A stretch of 16,082 nt of DNA from Rickettsiales bacterium (GCA_028282625.1 JANQHP010000017.1:1-16082), one strand, 5' to 3'; shown: positions 1-6,875, counted from the stretch's first letter. Notes: generated from the sequence alone by a model not told the origin. Numbers and translations: made by a program.

Positions 1-8
1 TTTAAGTG

Positions 9-90
9 CACCCCCTCACCCGGGCACGTTGTGCCCACCCTCTCCCCTCCTCCTACGCCAAGGCTTCGGAGGACAGGCGTGGGGAGAGGG
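9..90. repeat. Dispersed palindromic repeat (type A, copy 1) with nested module
   Basis: The element contains the hairpin GGGCAC-gtt-GTGCCC (22-36) and the arms CCTCTCCCC (39-47) and GGGGAGAGG (81-89). A second copy lies at 6984-7075; the two share CACCCCCTCA and a 20-base identical block (19-38 and 7028-7047). Between the arms of the second hairpin sits a 26-base module (52-77, CCTACG...GGACAGG) that recurs in other repeats of this window. It is non-coding. Confidence 0.75.
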
Positions 91-108
91 GAATAAAGAA
101 TCACGAAG

Positions 109-166
109 CACTTGCAACTTGAAACTTGCAACTCCACTAAACTCTCCACTCTAACTACTAACAATT
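109..166. repeat. Dispersed repeat (type B, copy 1) rich in CAACTTG words
   Basis: This stretch begins CACTTGCAACTTGAAACTTG and ends ACTAACAATT. An inverted copy lies about 11.7 kb away at 11841-11911, in the same order of blocks with small indels. Related words occur in both arms of the helix-9 insertion of the 23S rRNA gene (15201-15300). It has no coding potential, and its function is unknown. Confidence 0.7.
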
Positions 167-309
167 GATTAATAAATCTTGAAAGAAAGAGCAATCCGGT
201 AGGCTTAATACGTTGTATTTTGTGCCTTCTTTTAAGCAGAACGCATGTTGTGTGGACTCTCAAAGACCTTCCTTCTGCAAAAAAAAACTAATATAATATA
301 AATTGGCGG
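167..309. other. AT-rich intergenic stretch, nothing recognised
   Basis: I see no gene, RNA or clear hairpin here. There is an A-run near 280-288 and TATAAT-like sequence near 292-300, but no -35 box at a sensible distance. Confidence 0.4.
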
Positions 310-344
310 TTGACATTACACCATTTTGGTGTTAATTTTATAAT
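310..344 (+). promoter_or_regulatory. Probable sigma-70 promoter with palindromic operator in the spacer
   Basis: A perfect -35 box TTGACA (310-315) is followed after 17 bases by TAATTT (333-338), with TATAAT just beyond (339-344; spacer then 23). The spacer carries the near-perfect palindrome ACACCATTTTGGTGT (318-332), as expected for a repressor site overlapping a promoter. The secreted-protein gene starting at 659 is the only downstream gene on this strand. A degenerate relative of the whole block occurs inside the 23S rRNA insertion at 15236-15262. The operator role is inferred from position alone. Confidence 0.45.
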
Positions 345-658
345 GATTTTCATGGTTCAGATGGAACATCATCATGTTTAAGTGGGGCTTGGCTCCACCA
401 ACATTGTGAAGGTAAAAAAGCACTTCGGTGCCGAATGCCGTGTTCTTGATGAAATGTGAAAGGAGGCACTTCCTGCCTTGGTAAATAGCAATCCGCCTAA
501 CTCATCTGCCGTACCCGTCTAAGCGTAGCCTGGGAGGTTTTGTCCTTCAAGAAGGCGCGTGGGTGTAGGAGAGTCGCGTGTTGCAACCTTACTTAAGAGA
601 GGAAGTGGACAAGCTCCCAGTTGGGGGCTTTAGAAAAATTCGCATAAGGAGAAAAACC
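345..658 (+). other. Long putative 5' leader with hairpins, unassigned
   Basis: About 310 bases separate the candidate promoter from the start codon at 659. Visible hairpins are GTGGGGC-ttg-GCTCCAC (382-398) and GCAC-ttcg-GTGC near 420-431, plus an imperfect one around 463-480. A nine-codon reading frame (352-381, MVQMEHHHV) starts right after the expected transcription start and ends just before the first hairpin. I compared the stretch by eye with 6S, 4.5S, RNase P, tmRNA and 5S RNAs and found no convincing match. It may be a regulatory leader or an unknown small RNA. Confidence 0.3.
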
Positions 659-1309
659 ATGCGAAAATTGACTCTGATTCTGGCTCTCATGGGCCTTTTT
701 CTGGGTTTTGGCAATATCAATCAGGCGTGGGCGCAGTCGCAGTCCATGTCGGTTGATTTCCTGGCCGAGGCCCTGGAAGAAACTGGGGGAACTGGTTCCC
801 CCACTCTGTCCACTCCTGATAGCGTCTGGGATACACAGCCCGGATGCAACACGACAGCGATTTCCGCAACACATTGTGGTGCTTGTGACCTCACCGGGGG
901 GTTTCGCGGTAGAAACGTCACTTTGCGGGTGACGTGTGAAGACACCCTATCGGGAGGGAGTTACTCCTTCAACGATACGGTGTGCTCTGAGTGCACGCCT
1001 GTGCCTCCTCCTCCTAACAAAAGGAGTGCACGCCCGAATCAACTCAGCAACCAAGGGAAGTGGAAGCTTAACCACTTCTTTAGTGTGTCCGAGTACTGGG
1101 TGTACAGTACCGGGCACGAAGGCTACAACATCCCGTCATCTGGCGGGCGTGTGGTATTCCTGTCCGAACAAAACGGGAACCGGTTGTTCATTGCTGAAGA
1201 AATGTTTCTTCAGGATTATCCGGATGCCGTTATTATGCTGGAAGGCCAAATCCATTCTTCCCAGCCTCTCCCGAGGCAAGAAGAAGAGGAAATCATTGGC
1301 CGCCAGTAA
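659..1309 (+). CDS. Secreted cysteine-rich protein of unknown function
   Basis: I do not recognise this 216-residue protein. The ATG at 659 is chosen because AAGGAG lies seven bases upstream (646-651) and because the product then begins with a textbook signal peptide: MRK, a hydrophobic core, and a probable cut after AWA (residue 25). The reading frame is open back to 578, but that extension would bury the signal. The mature part has six cysteines (63, 73, 76, 93, 109, 112) including two CxxC pairs, CGAC and CSEC. These could form disulfides in the periplasm or bind a metal. A PVPPPP linker follows, then a Trp/Tyr-rich half and an acidic tail with EEEE. It is a monocistronic unit with its own candidate promoter and terminator. 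Export is well supported; any function would be a guess. Confidence 0.75.
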   Translation: MRKLTLILALMGLFLGFGNINQAWAQSQSMSVDFLAEALEETGGTGSPTLSTPDSVWDTQPGCNTTAISATHCGACDLTGGFRGRNVTLRVTCEDTLSGGSYSFNDTVCSECTPVPPPPNKRSARPNQLSNQGKWKLNHFFSVSEYWVYSTGHEGYNIPSSGGRVVFLSEQNGNRLFIAEEMFLQDYPDAVIMLEGQIHSSQPLPRQEEEEIIGRQ

Positions 1310-1356
1310 CCGCCACCTTCACAAACCTTCACCCCTAGTCTAGGCTAGGTACAAAC

Positions 1357-1381
1357 GGCCCCCTTCACGGGGGCCTTTTTC
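1357..1381 (+). terminator. Intrinsic terminator of the secreted-protein gene
   Basis: A perfect 7-bp stem GGCCCCC (1357-1363) and GGGGGCC (1369-1375) with loop TTCAC is followed directly by TTTTT. It lies 48 bases after the stop codon at 1309. Confidence 0.9.
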
Positions 1382-1437
1382 GTTGGGGGGTGAGGAGTCA
1401 GGAATTAGGCATCAGAAGAGCAGAAGACCAGAAATTT

Positions 1438-1549
1438 GTCATTCCTGCAACCTGTCCTCCGTAGCTTTAGCGTAGGGGGAAGGCAGGAATCTCTGTTGCA
1501 GCGTGTTAAGTCGTGGATAGTGAGATTCCTGCGTAAAGCAGGAATAACA
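1438..1549. repeat. Palindromic repeat (type C, copy 1) with nested module
   Basis: The element starts GTCATTCCTGC and ends GCAGGAATAACA. Inside are a hairpin ATTCCTGC (1441-1448) with GCAGGAAT (1483-1490) and a second one, ATTCCTGC-gtaaa-GCAGGAAT (1525-1545). In the loop of the first hairpin sits a 26-base module (1451-1476) that, read on the minus strand, matches the module at 52-77 at 23 of 26 positions. The related element at 6876-6970 has only a five-base loop at the corresponding place. It lies between convergent genes. Confidence 0.7.
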
Positions 1550-1566
1550 GTATATCGTAGCGCTGG

Positions 1567-1590
1567 ATCCCGCGGTCGGAGCCGCGGGAT
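1567..1590. repeat. GATCCCGCGG-type palindrome (type D, copy 1)
   Basis: The stem ATCCCGCGG / CCGCGGGAT has 9 bp and a six-base loop, and is followed by GACGG. A sister palindrome with the same CATCCCGCG...CGCGGGATGACGG outline lies at 11946-11978. It could serve as a terminator between the convergent 659-1309 and priA genes, although no T-run follows. Confidence 0.65.
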
Positions 1591-1615
1591 GACGGGTAAT
1601 ATACATACAAAAATT

Positions 1616-3814
1616 CTAGAAAAAACTCTGCGGGTCCACGTCGATTTTAAGGCGCATGGTGTGGGGCAGTTTCAGAGTTTTCAGCCAGGGTTTGAGGTAG
1701 GTTTGCGGCCGCAGATGTTTGGGCGCCACCACCAGCATACGGTAGCGGATACGCCCACGCAGCATCAACATCGGTGCAGGGGCCGGTCCTAGTAGATGGA
1801 TCTCGTTGGGCAGAGTTTGGCGAAGCGCACGCACAAGCTGCTGGCTTGCTTCACGCACTTCGGACTCTTTACTGCCGGAGAGGATCAGCGCGATCATGCG
1901 CGAAAAAGGTGGCAGGTGACCTGCCTTGCGCCTGGATATTTCAGCTTGCATGAACGCATGATCTTGCCCCTGGAGCATGGCCTGCATGACCGGGTGGTCG
2001 GGCATATAGGTTTGAAGGAACACACGGCCGGGTGCTTCCGCGCGTCCGGCACGACCGGAGACCTGATGCAGCAGGTGCAGGGTGCGCTCACCCGCACGTG
2101 GGTCACTGCCTTCTAGCCCGAGATCCGCATCCACAATGCCCACCAGCGTGAGTGCCGGGAAATGATGGCCCTTGGCCACCATTTGTGTGCCGATGATGAT
2201 ATCCACTTCACCGGATTGAATCGCTTCAATATGGGCTTTCGCCTGGGAAGGTGAGGCAACGCTATCGCTGGTCATGGTGAGGATATTGGCATCTGGAAAG
2301 AGTTGGCGGACTTCTTCGCTCAGGCGCTCGACACCCGGGCCACAGGGCACGAAGCTTTCTTCGGCGTCGCATTCGGGGCAGTGCGTGGGAAGCGGTATCC
2401 TTACGCCGCTATGGTGGCATTGCAGGTAGGGCGGCGCGTTGCGTGGCTGGTGCAGCACCATCCAGGCGGAAGAATCTGGGCTTTGAAAGCGGAAGCCGCA
2501 GCTACGGCACAGCACAAGCGGGGCGTAGCCGCGACGGTTCAGGTAAAGCAGAGCTTGTTCTTTTGCAGCAAGCGTTTCCTTTAACGCGTGGCGCAATGGC
2601 GGGGAAAGCCATTGCTGGCTTGCGGGCGGGTTTTTTCTTAGGTCAATCGCGTGGATTTTTGGCAGTTCTGCAGGCCCAAATCGTTCACGTAGCTGGAGGT
2701 AGTGGTATTTGTCATCTTGCGCGTTTTGCAGGGTTTCCACCGAAGGAGTAGCCGAAGAGAGGATCACGGGAAAGCCTTCTTGATGGGCACGTGCAATGGC
2801 CATGTCGCGTGCATGGTAGCACACACCTTCTTCCTGTTTGAGCGAGGGATCGTGTTCTTCATCGATGATGATCATGCTGAGGTTAGAAAAGGGCAGGAAA
2901 AGCGCCGAACGCGCGCCGATGATCAGGCGTGCCTGGCCGGTGTTGACCTGGTGCCAGTGTTTTTTGCGGGTGGCAGGGGTGAGCGCGGAGTGCCACAAGG
3001 TTAGCGGTGTACCGGCAAAGCGCTCCTCCAGTTTTTGGATGAGCTGGGTGGTGAGGATGATCTCGGGCAGTAAAATGAGGATTTGTGCGTGGGGATCCTC
3101 CAGCGCCTTGGCGATGGCGTGGCAGTAAATCTCGGTTTTGCCGGAGCCGGTAATACCGTGCAGCAGTGTGGTGCTATAGGTGTTCGAGGTAGTGATGGCA
3201 AGCAGCTGATCCGCAATCTTTTGCTGCGAGGCAGAAAGGGTGATGGGACGCGCTGGCTGAGTGGCGGGCGCAATTTTGGCAGAAGGCATCGGCACTTCTT
3301 GCAAGAGGTGTTGCTGGTACATCTGGTGGATTACCGCGTAGCTGATGCCGGTTTGCTGGCTTAAAGATTGGAGTGTTGCGGGCTCGGATTGTTGTTCAAG
3401 ATAAGTTTTGACTTGTTGCCGCTGCTCGGTCCAGCGAGCCTTTGCAGGTGGAGCGGGATGGAGCTGGTAACCTACCGCAGGCTTGGGTGGTGTGAGCAGT
3501 TCGTTGTTGGAAAGGGTGAGCGCTAGGATGCTACCAAGGGGAGAGAGGGTATAGCTTGCGACCCATGTGAGCCAATCACGATGCGCTTTGGAAAATGGCG
3601 GAAGGCTGGCTACTGATGAGATGGGTTTGATTTTTTCTTCCGGAGTGTGGGTGGTGGTGCTGATTTCTAAGACCACGCCGGGACATTCACGCTTGCCAAA
3701 GGGGATCAAGACGATAGCGCCCGGCTGGACGGCGTGGTGTTCTTGGATGCGGTAGTCAAAAGGTTGGTCAAAGGGTAAGGCGGGGATGACCTTAGCGTAG
3801 CGGCGTTCTTTCAC
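1616..3814 (-). CDS. priA: Primosomal protein N' (replication restart helicase PriA), one zinc site missing
   Basis: PriA is the 3'-to-5' helicase that recognises stalled forks and reloads the replicative helicase. The 732-residue product has the family length. Residues 1-105 form the 3'-DNA-binding domain. Walker A is GITGSGKTE (220-228) and Walker B is DEEH (318-321). Later helicase motifs include GTQMVAKGHHFP (542-553) and QVSGRAGRA (584-592). The cysteine-rich insert keeps Cys436/Cys439 and Cys479/Cys482, the four ligands of one zinc. The other site is degraded: Ser445, Ser448 and Ser469 stand where E. coli has cysteines, leaving only Cys466. The start is GTG with no clear Shine-Dalgarno. 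It lies 14 bases behind the CDGSH gene, so the two are probably cotranscribed. Identity is near certain. Confidence 0.97.
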   Translation of the reverse strand: MKERRYAKVIPALPFDQPFDYRIQEHHAVQPGAIVLIPFGKRECPGVVLEISTTTHTPEEKIKPISSVASLPPFSKAHRDWLTWVASYTLSPLGSILALTLSNNELLTPPKPAVGYQLHPAPPAKARWTEQRQQVKTYLEQQSEPATLQSLSQQTGISYAVIHQMYQQHLLQEVPMPSAKIAPATQPARPITLSASQQKIADQLLAITTSNTYSTTLLHGITGSGKTEIYCHAIAKALEDPHAQILILLPEIILTTQLIQKLEERFAGTPLTLWHSALTPATRKKHWHQVNTGQARLIIGARSALFLPFSNLSMIIIDEEHDPSLKQEEGVCYHARDMAIARAHQEGFPVILSSATPSVETLQNAQDDKYHYLQLRERFGPAELPKIHAIDLRKNPPASQQWLSPPLRHALKETLAAKEQALLYLNRRGYAPLVLCRSCGFRFQSPDSSAWMVLHQPRNAPPYLQCHHSGVRIPLPTHCPECDAEESFVPCGPGVERLSEEVRQLFPDANILTMTSDSVASPSQAKAHIEAIQSGEVDIIIGTQMVAKGHHFPALTLVGIVDADLGLEGSDPRAGERTLHLLHQVSGRAGRAEAPGRVFLQTYMPDHPVMQAMLQGQDHAFMQAEISRRKAGHLPPFSRMIALILSGSKESEVREASQQLVRALRQTLPNEIHLLGPAPAPMLMLRGRIRYRMLVVAPKHLRPQTYLKPWLKTLKLPHTMRLKIDVDPQSFF

Positions 3815-3828
3815 GGACTATAAAGAGG

Positions 3829-4074
3829 TTATAAGGATTTATGTGAGCCATCGCAAAAAGGTGGGTTTTTGGTTTTTTTACACCCACAAAAAAAGACATC
3901 TTTGGTTTTTTCGGGGATATGAAACACCGGACGTTTCTCGGTGCCGGCATGGGAGCCATCGCAAAAAGGAGGGCGGTCACTTAAACCACAAGCGCACCAG
4001 GCATAGGTTTTTCCTTCCACGACTTCCATCTGGTAATAGGCTTTTTCTGGTGGGCATGCTTTAAACTCTGGCAC
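3829..4074 (-). CDS. Double CDGSH-type iron-sulfur protein
   Basis: The 81-residue product holds two CDGSH motifs, each with three cysteines and one histidine, which bind a [2Fe-2S] cluster in this family. The first is C27-x-C29-x8-C38-x3-H42 and the second C63-x-C65-x8-C74-x3-H78; both contain PPFCDGSH. Two motifs in one short chain resemble the soluble CISD3/MiNT type rather than membrane-anchored mitoNEET, and no membrane segment is present. The GTG start at 4074 has AAGGAG seven bases upstream. The gene is divergent from ribE and lies directly ahead of priA. Family roles proposed elsewhere are cluster transfer and redox sensing; the substrate or partner here is unknown. Confidence 0.92.
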   Translation of the reverse strand: MPEFKACPPEKAYYQMEVVEGKTYAWCACGLSDRPPFCDGSHAGTEKRPVFHIPEKTKDVFFCGCKKTKNPPFCDGSHKSL

Positions 4075-4093
4075 GGAAAGGCTCCTTCACGGG

Positions 4094-4122
4094 TTGTGAT
4101 ACTGGTCTGCAGGGTATATAAC
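4094..4122 (+). promoter_or_regulatory. Candidate sigma-70 promoter of the riboflavin-nusB operon
   Basis: TTGTGA (4094-4099) and TATAAC (4117-4122) are separated by 17 bases, giving 4/6 and 5/6 matches to consensus. Transcription would start about 32 bases before the ribE ATG. No FMN riboswitch (RFN element) fits into this 86-base gap, and none of its conserved blocks is visible. Confidence 0.45.
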
Positions 4123-4160
4123 GCGAGCGGACAAATCAATAGGTACGCTAAACGGATTAT

Positions 4161-4796
4161 ATGTTTACTGGTATTATTACGCATAGAGGTGAGGTGGTGG
4201 AGACGGTGCCGCAAGAAGGTGGTGGCTTGACCATGGCGTTTACCTGCACGCTACCGGAAAAGGCGCTGGTGCTTGGTGCTTCGGTGGCGTGTGATGGGGT
4301 ATGTTTGACTGTGGTGGAAGCAAGGTCAGAGGGCGGTGTCATGCGTGTGCGGATGGATGTTTCACATGAAACCATTGCCTGTAGTACCTTGAGTGATCTA
4401 CAGGTGGGGGATCAGCTCAATCTGGAAGCAGCTTTATGCGCGGGCGATGCGCTTGGCGGGCATATCGTGAGCGGGCATGTAGATGGTAGAGGCGTGGTAC
4501 GGATGATGGAGAAGGTGGAAGAGGATGGCACGCATTGGCGACTGGTGGTGGAGGTGCCCGATGCGGTGCGAGGTTTTGTGGCGGTGAAAGGGAGTGTTGC
4601 GATTGATGGGGTTTCGCTTACGATCAATGCGGTGGAAGATCGAGGACAGAAGACATGGATCCGCATGAATATTATTCCGCATACGTTTGAACAGACCACG
4701 CTTGGTAGCCTCAAAGTAGGGAGCGCGGTGAACGTGGAAGCGGATATGCTTGCTCGCTATGCTGCTAGGCAGCAGGAGGTTTTATGCCAGAGCTAA
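4161..4796 (+). CDS. ribE: Riboflavin synthase (alpha subunit)
   Basis: The enzyme dismutates two 6,7-dimethyl-8-ribityllumazine molecules to riboflavin, the last step of the pathway. The 211-residue chain has the two homologous lumazine-binding barrels expected. The first carries MFTGI at the N-terminus and SVACDGVCLTV (41-51). The second carries GHIVSGHVDG (100-109), GSVAIDGVSLTIN (144-156) and NVEADMLARY (191-200). Length and motif order are normal. The ATG is used although no strong Shine-Dalgarno precedes it, because the MFTGI start is invariant in the family. Its 3' end overlaps the next gene by 13 bases, indicating translational coupling in a ribE-ribBX-ribH-nusB operon. The symbol ribC is used for the same enzyme in E. 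coli. Confidence 0.96.
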   Translation: MFTGIITHRGEVVETVPQEGGGLTMAFTCTLPEKALVLGASVACDGVCLTVVEARSEGGVMRVRMDVSHETIACSTLSDLQVGDQLNLEAALCAGDALGGHIVSGHVDGRGVVRMMEKVEEDGTHWRLVVEVPDAVRGFVAVKGSVAIDGVSLTINAVEDRGQKTWIRMNIIPHTFEQTTLGSLKVGSAVNVEADMLARYAARQQEVLCQS

Positions 4797-5908
4797 AGGA
4801 TCTTGCCTCGATAGAGACGCTGATTGAAGATGCGAAGCAGGGCAGGATGTTTATCCTGGTGGACGACGAGCAGCGCGAAAATGAAGGGGATTTGGTAATC
4901 CCGGCGGAATGTGCGAACGCGGAAGTGGTCAATTTTATGGCGACGCATGCGCGCGGCTTGATCTGCTTGCCGATGGAAAAGGCGCATATTGAACGACTTG
5001 GTTTGCCGCCGATGGCGCGGCATAACAGCGCGCGTCACCATACGGCTTTTACCGTTTCGATTGAAGCACGTGAGGGGGTGACGACCGGGATTTCCGCGGC
5101 CGACCGTGCACAGACCATTGCAGTAGCCAGCAACCCGCAATGCCGCGCCGAAGAGATTGCCACGCCAGGGCATGTGTTTCCACTGGAAGCGCGCGAAGGT
5201 GGCGTGCTGGTGCGTGCGGGGCATACGGAGGCGGCGGTGGATATTGCGCGCTTGGCTGGGATGACGCCGGCGGCGGTGATTTGTGAGATTATGAACGAGG
5301 ATGGCACCATGGCACGCCTGCCGGATTTGCAGGATTTTGCCAAGAAGCACGGCTTGCATATCGGGAGCATTGCGGACTTGATTGCCTATCGCAGGCAGAA
5401 AGAGCAGTTGGTCAAACGGACCTCTTCCACTTCTTTTACCAGCCGGTATGGTGGAGAATTTATGCTCCATCTTTATGTGAATACGCTGGAATATGCCGAG
5501 CATATTGCGTTGGTGAAGGGTAAGATTGACCCGGAAAAACCGGTGTTGGTACGGATGCACGGCTTAAACGTGTTGGATGACGTGCTGGGCCAGGATGACT
5601 CGCCTCGTGCCACGATCTTGCAACGCGCGATGGAGGCCATTGCGAAAGAGGAAGCGGGTGTGGTGGTGCTGCTGCGTGAGCCGATGCGTGATAGTCTTTC
5701 CCGGACGGTTGCGCGTCAATTAGCACCCAAGTCACAGCAAAAAAAGCCTGCGCCGATGTTGCGTGATTATGGCATTGGTGCGCAGATTTTGCGTGATTTG
5801 GGGGTCAAAAAGATGGTGTTGCTCACCGATAAGGAGCCTTCCATTGTGGCGCTGGAGGGGTATGATTTGCGTATTGAAGGGCATCGGCCGGTAGGAGGAA
5901 TATCGTGA
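4784..5908 (+). CDS. ribB: 3,4-dihydroxy-2-butanone 4-phosphate synthase with degenerate GTP cyclohydrolase II-like domain (RibBX type)
   Basis: The N-terminal half (about 1-205) is a complete RibB domain, which makes the four-carbon lumazine precursor from ribulose 5-phosphate. It has the metal/substrate loop DDEQRENEGD (27-36), RHNSARHHTAFT (79-90), GVTTGISAADRA (98-109) and RAGHTEA (144-150). The C-terminal half (about 225-370) aligns with RibA through LVRMHG, MLRDYGIGAQILRDLG and LEGYDL. However, the zinc-binding cysteine block of true GTP cyclohydrolase II is absent: no cysteine occurs after residue 167. This matches the RibBX variant described in Proteobacteria, in which the second domain is not a cyclohydrolase. 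A separate ribA would then be needed elsewhere in the genome. AGGAGG lies four bases before the ATG. The 374-residue length is typical of RibBA/RibBX. Confidence 0.94.
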   Translation: MPELKDLASIETLIEDAKQGRMFILVDDEQRENEGDLVIPAECANAEVVNFMATHARGLICLPMEKAHIERLGLPPMARHNSARHHTAFTVSIEAREGVTTGISAADRAQTIAVASNPQCRAEEIATPGHVFPLEAREGGVLVRAGHTEAAVDIARLAGMTPAAVICEIMNEDGTMARLPDLQDFAKKHGLHIGSIADLIAYRRQKEQLVKRTSSTSFTSRYGGEFMLHLYVNTLEYAEHIALVKGKIDPEKPVLVRMHGLNVLDDVLGQDDSPRATILQRAMEAIAKEEAGVVVLLREPMRDSLSRTVARQLAPKSQQKKPAPMLRDYGIGAQILRDLGVKKMVLLTDKEPSIVALEGYDLRIEGHRPVGGIS

Positions 5909-6327
5909 TGCATGTAGCGGTGATTGAAGCACGTTTTTATGAGGATATTGCCGATGCGCTTTATGCGGGCGCCGAAGGGGCTTTGAGGCTCAAAGGGCAT
6001 CAGGTGACGCGTATTACCGTGCCGGGTGCGTTTGAAATTCCAGGCGCGATTGCGATGCTGGCAGATCGCGGAGCATATGATGCCTATGTGGCGCTTGGGT
6101 GCGTGATTCGCGGGGAGACCTCGCATTATGATTATGTGTGTGGCGAGAGTGCGCGCGGGTTGATGGATTTGGCACTGCAGCGGAAGCTGGCCATTGGGTA
6201 CGGCATTTTGACGGTCGAAAATCGCGCGCAAGCGGAAGTGCGTGCAGACCCCAAGCAGGGCAATAAGGGCGCGGCAGCGGTGGACGCCGCGCTGCGTATG
6301 GCGGAATTGGCACAGGGTGGGGTGTAA
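5908..6327 (+). CDS. ribH: 6,7-dimethyl-8-ribityllumazine synthase
   Basis: RibH condenses the RibB product with the pyrimidine intermediate, giving the substrate of RibE. The roughly 139-residue chain shows VPGAFEIP, the signature ALGCVIRGETSHYDYV with the catalytic histidine, GILTVE and a C-terminal NKG...A helix. AGGAGG (5893-5898) serves two possible starts, GTG at 5905 (six-base gap) and ATG at 5908 (nine-base gap). I chose the ATG, which overlaps the ribBX stop by one base. Lumazine synthases form pentamers or 60-mers; the sequence does not tell which applies here. Confidence 0.95.
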   Translation: MHVAVIEARFYEDIADALYAGAEGALRLKGHQVTRITVPGAFEIPGAIAMLADRGAYDAYVALGCVIRGETSHYDYVCGESARGLMDLALQRKLAIGYGILTVENRAQAEVRADPKQGNKGAAAVDAALRMAELAQGGV

Positions 6328-6807
6328 ATGACAGGTGCGGATGCACACGCGCCTGCGCGCAAATGGTTAGCGCGTGTGATGGCGGTGCAGCTGCTTTATG
6401 CGTGCCGGGAAGAGAAGGATGCGCAAGCGATAGAAGCGGCGTTGGAGGCAAGCGCGCTGAAGGAATACCGCGCGATGCTGGAAGAAACATGCGCGAAGGA
6501 GATGCTAAAGGCACTACCGATGAAGCCGGAGGGGTCGCTCCTCAAGAAGATTGTGCGCGGGGTGTTCGACGCGCAAGAGGCGCTGGACGCAAAGGTGCAA
6601 CCTTTTATGGATAAAGGATGGAGCTGGGAGCGTTTACCGAGCTTGCTTCAAGCGATTGTGCGTGCGGGCATGTGGGAGATGGCGCAGCAAAAAGCGCCGG
6701 CTTCGGTGATTATTTCCCAATATGTGGAGGTGGCCTCCCTGTTTTTTGACCCGCCGGAGCAGGGCTTTGTGCATGCCGTGCTGGATAAGGTGGGAAAGGG
6801 GGAATAG
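6328..6807 (+). CDS. nusB: Transcription antitermination factor NusB
   Basis: NusB binds the boxA element of rRNA leader transcripts together with NusE (ribosomal protein S10) and promotes antitermination. The 159-residue all-helical product begins with the typical ARKWLARVMAVQLLYA (10-25) and continues with the conserved WERLPSLLQAIVRAGMWEM and VIISQYVEVASLFFD segments. The ATG follows the ribH stop with no gap, so translation is coupled. The ribH-nusB order is standard in Proteobacteria. thiL, the usual next gene, is absent; repeats begin instead. Its rRNA target may be visible in this window, upstream of the 23S gene near 14790. Confidence 0.93.
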   Translation: MTGADAHAPARKWLARVMAVQLLYACREEKDAQAIEAALEASALKEYRAMLEETCAKEMLKALPMKPEGSLLKKIVRGVFDAQEALDAKVQPFMDKGWSWERLPSLLQAIVRAGMWEMAQQKAPASVIISQYVEVASLFFDPPEQGFVHAVLDKVGKGE

Positions 6808-6834
6808 GCCCTAGGATGCTCCAGCACGAATAGT

Positions 6835-6870
6835 GTGAAGCTCCACGGAGCTTGCCCCGTGGAGCTTCAC
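6835..6870. terminator. Perfect 14-bp hairpin behind nusB
   Basis: The arms GTGAAGCTCCACGG (6835-6848) and CCGTGGAGCTTCAC (6857-6870) pair perfectly around an eight-base loop, 28 bases after the nusB stop. The following bases are GTCTTGTCATT, so there is no proper U-run. It may act as a weak or bidirectional terminator between nusB and mlaC, as an mRNA 3'-end stabiliser, or simply be another member of the repeat family. Confidence 0.55.
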
Positions 6871-6875
6871 GTCTT

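Noticed and set aside
382..577. Possible 5S, 6S or other classical structured RNA, suggested by GGAGAGT-like and hairpin sequences near 566-575
   Set aside because: The resemblance to the 5S 3' end is limited to a few bases, and the conserved 5S block (CCGAACTC with context) is missing. I could not fit a 6S rod or RNase P, tmRNA or 4.5S signature, so I left it as an unassigned leader.
578..658. Longer N-terminus for the secreted protein starting at 578
   Set aside because: The start at 659 has an ideal AAGGAG spacing and gives a canonical signal peptide; the longer form would put 27 charged residues in front of it.
4793..5560. Long minus-strand open frame (255 codons) opposite ribBX
   Set aside because: It is antisense to a clear RibB domain, shows no recognisable motifs and has the Arg/His-rich composition typical of reverse frames of GC-rich genes. 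The same holds for minus-strand frames opposite ribH, eno and the AIM24-family gene.
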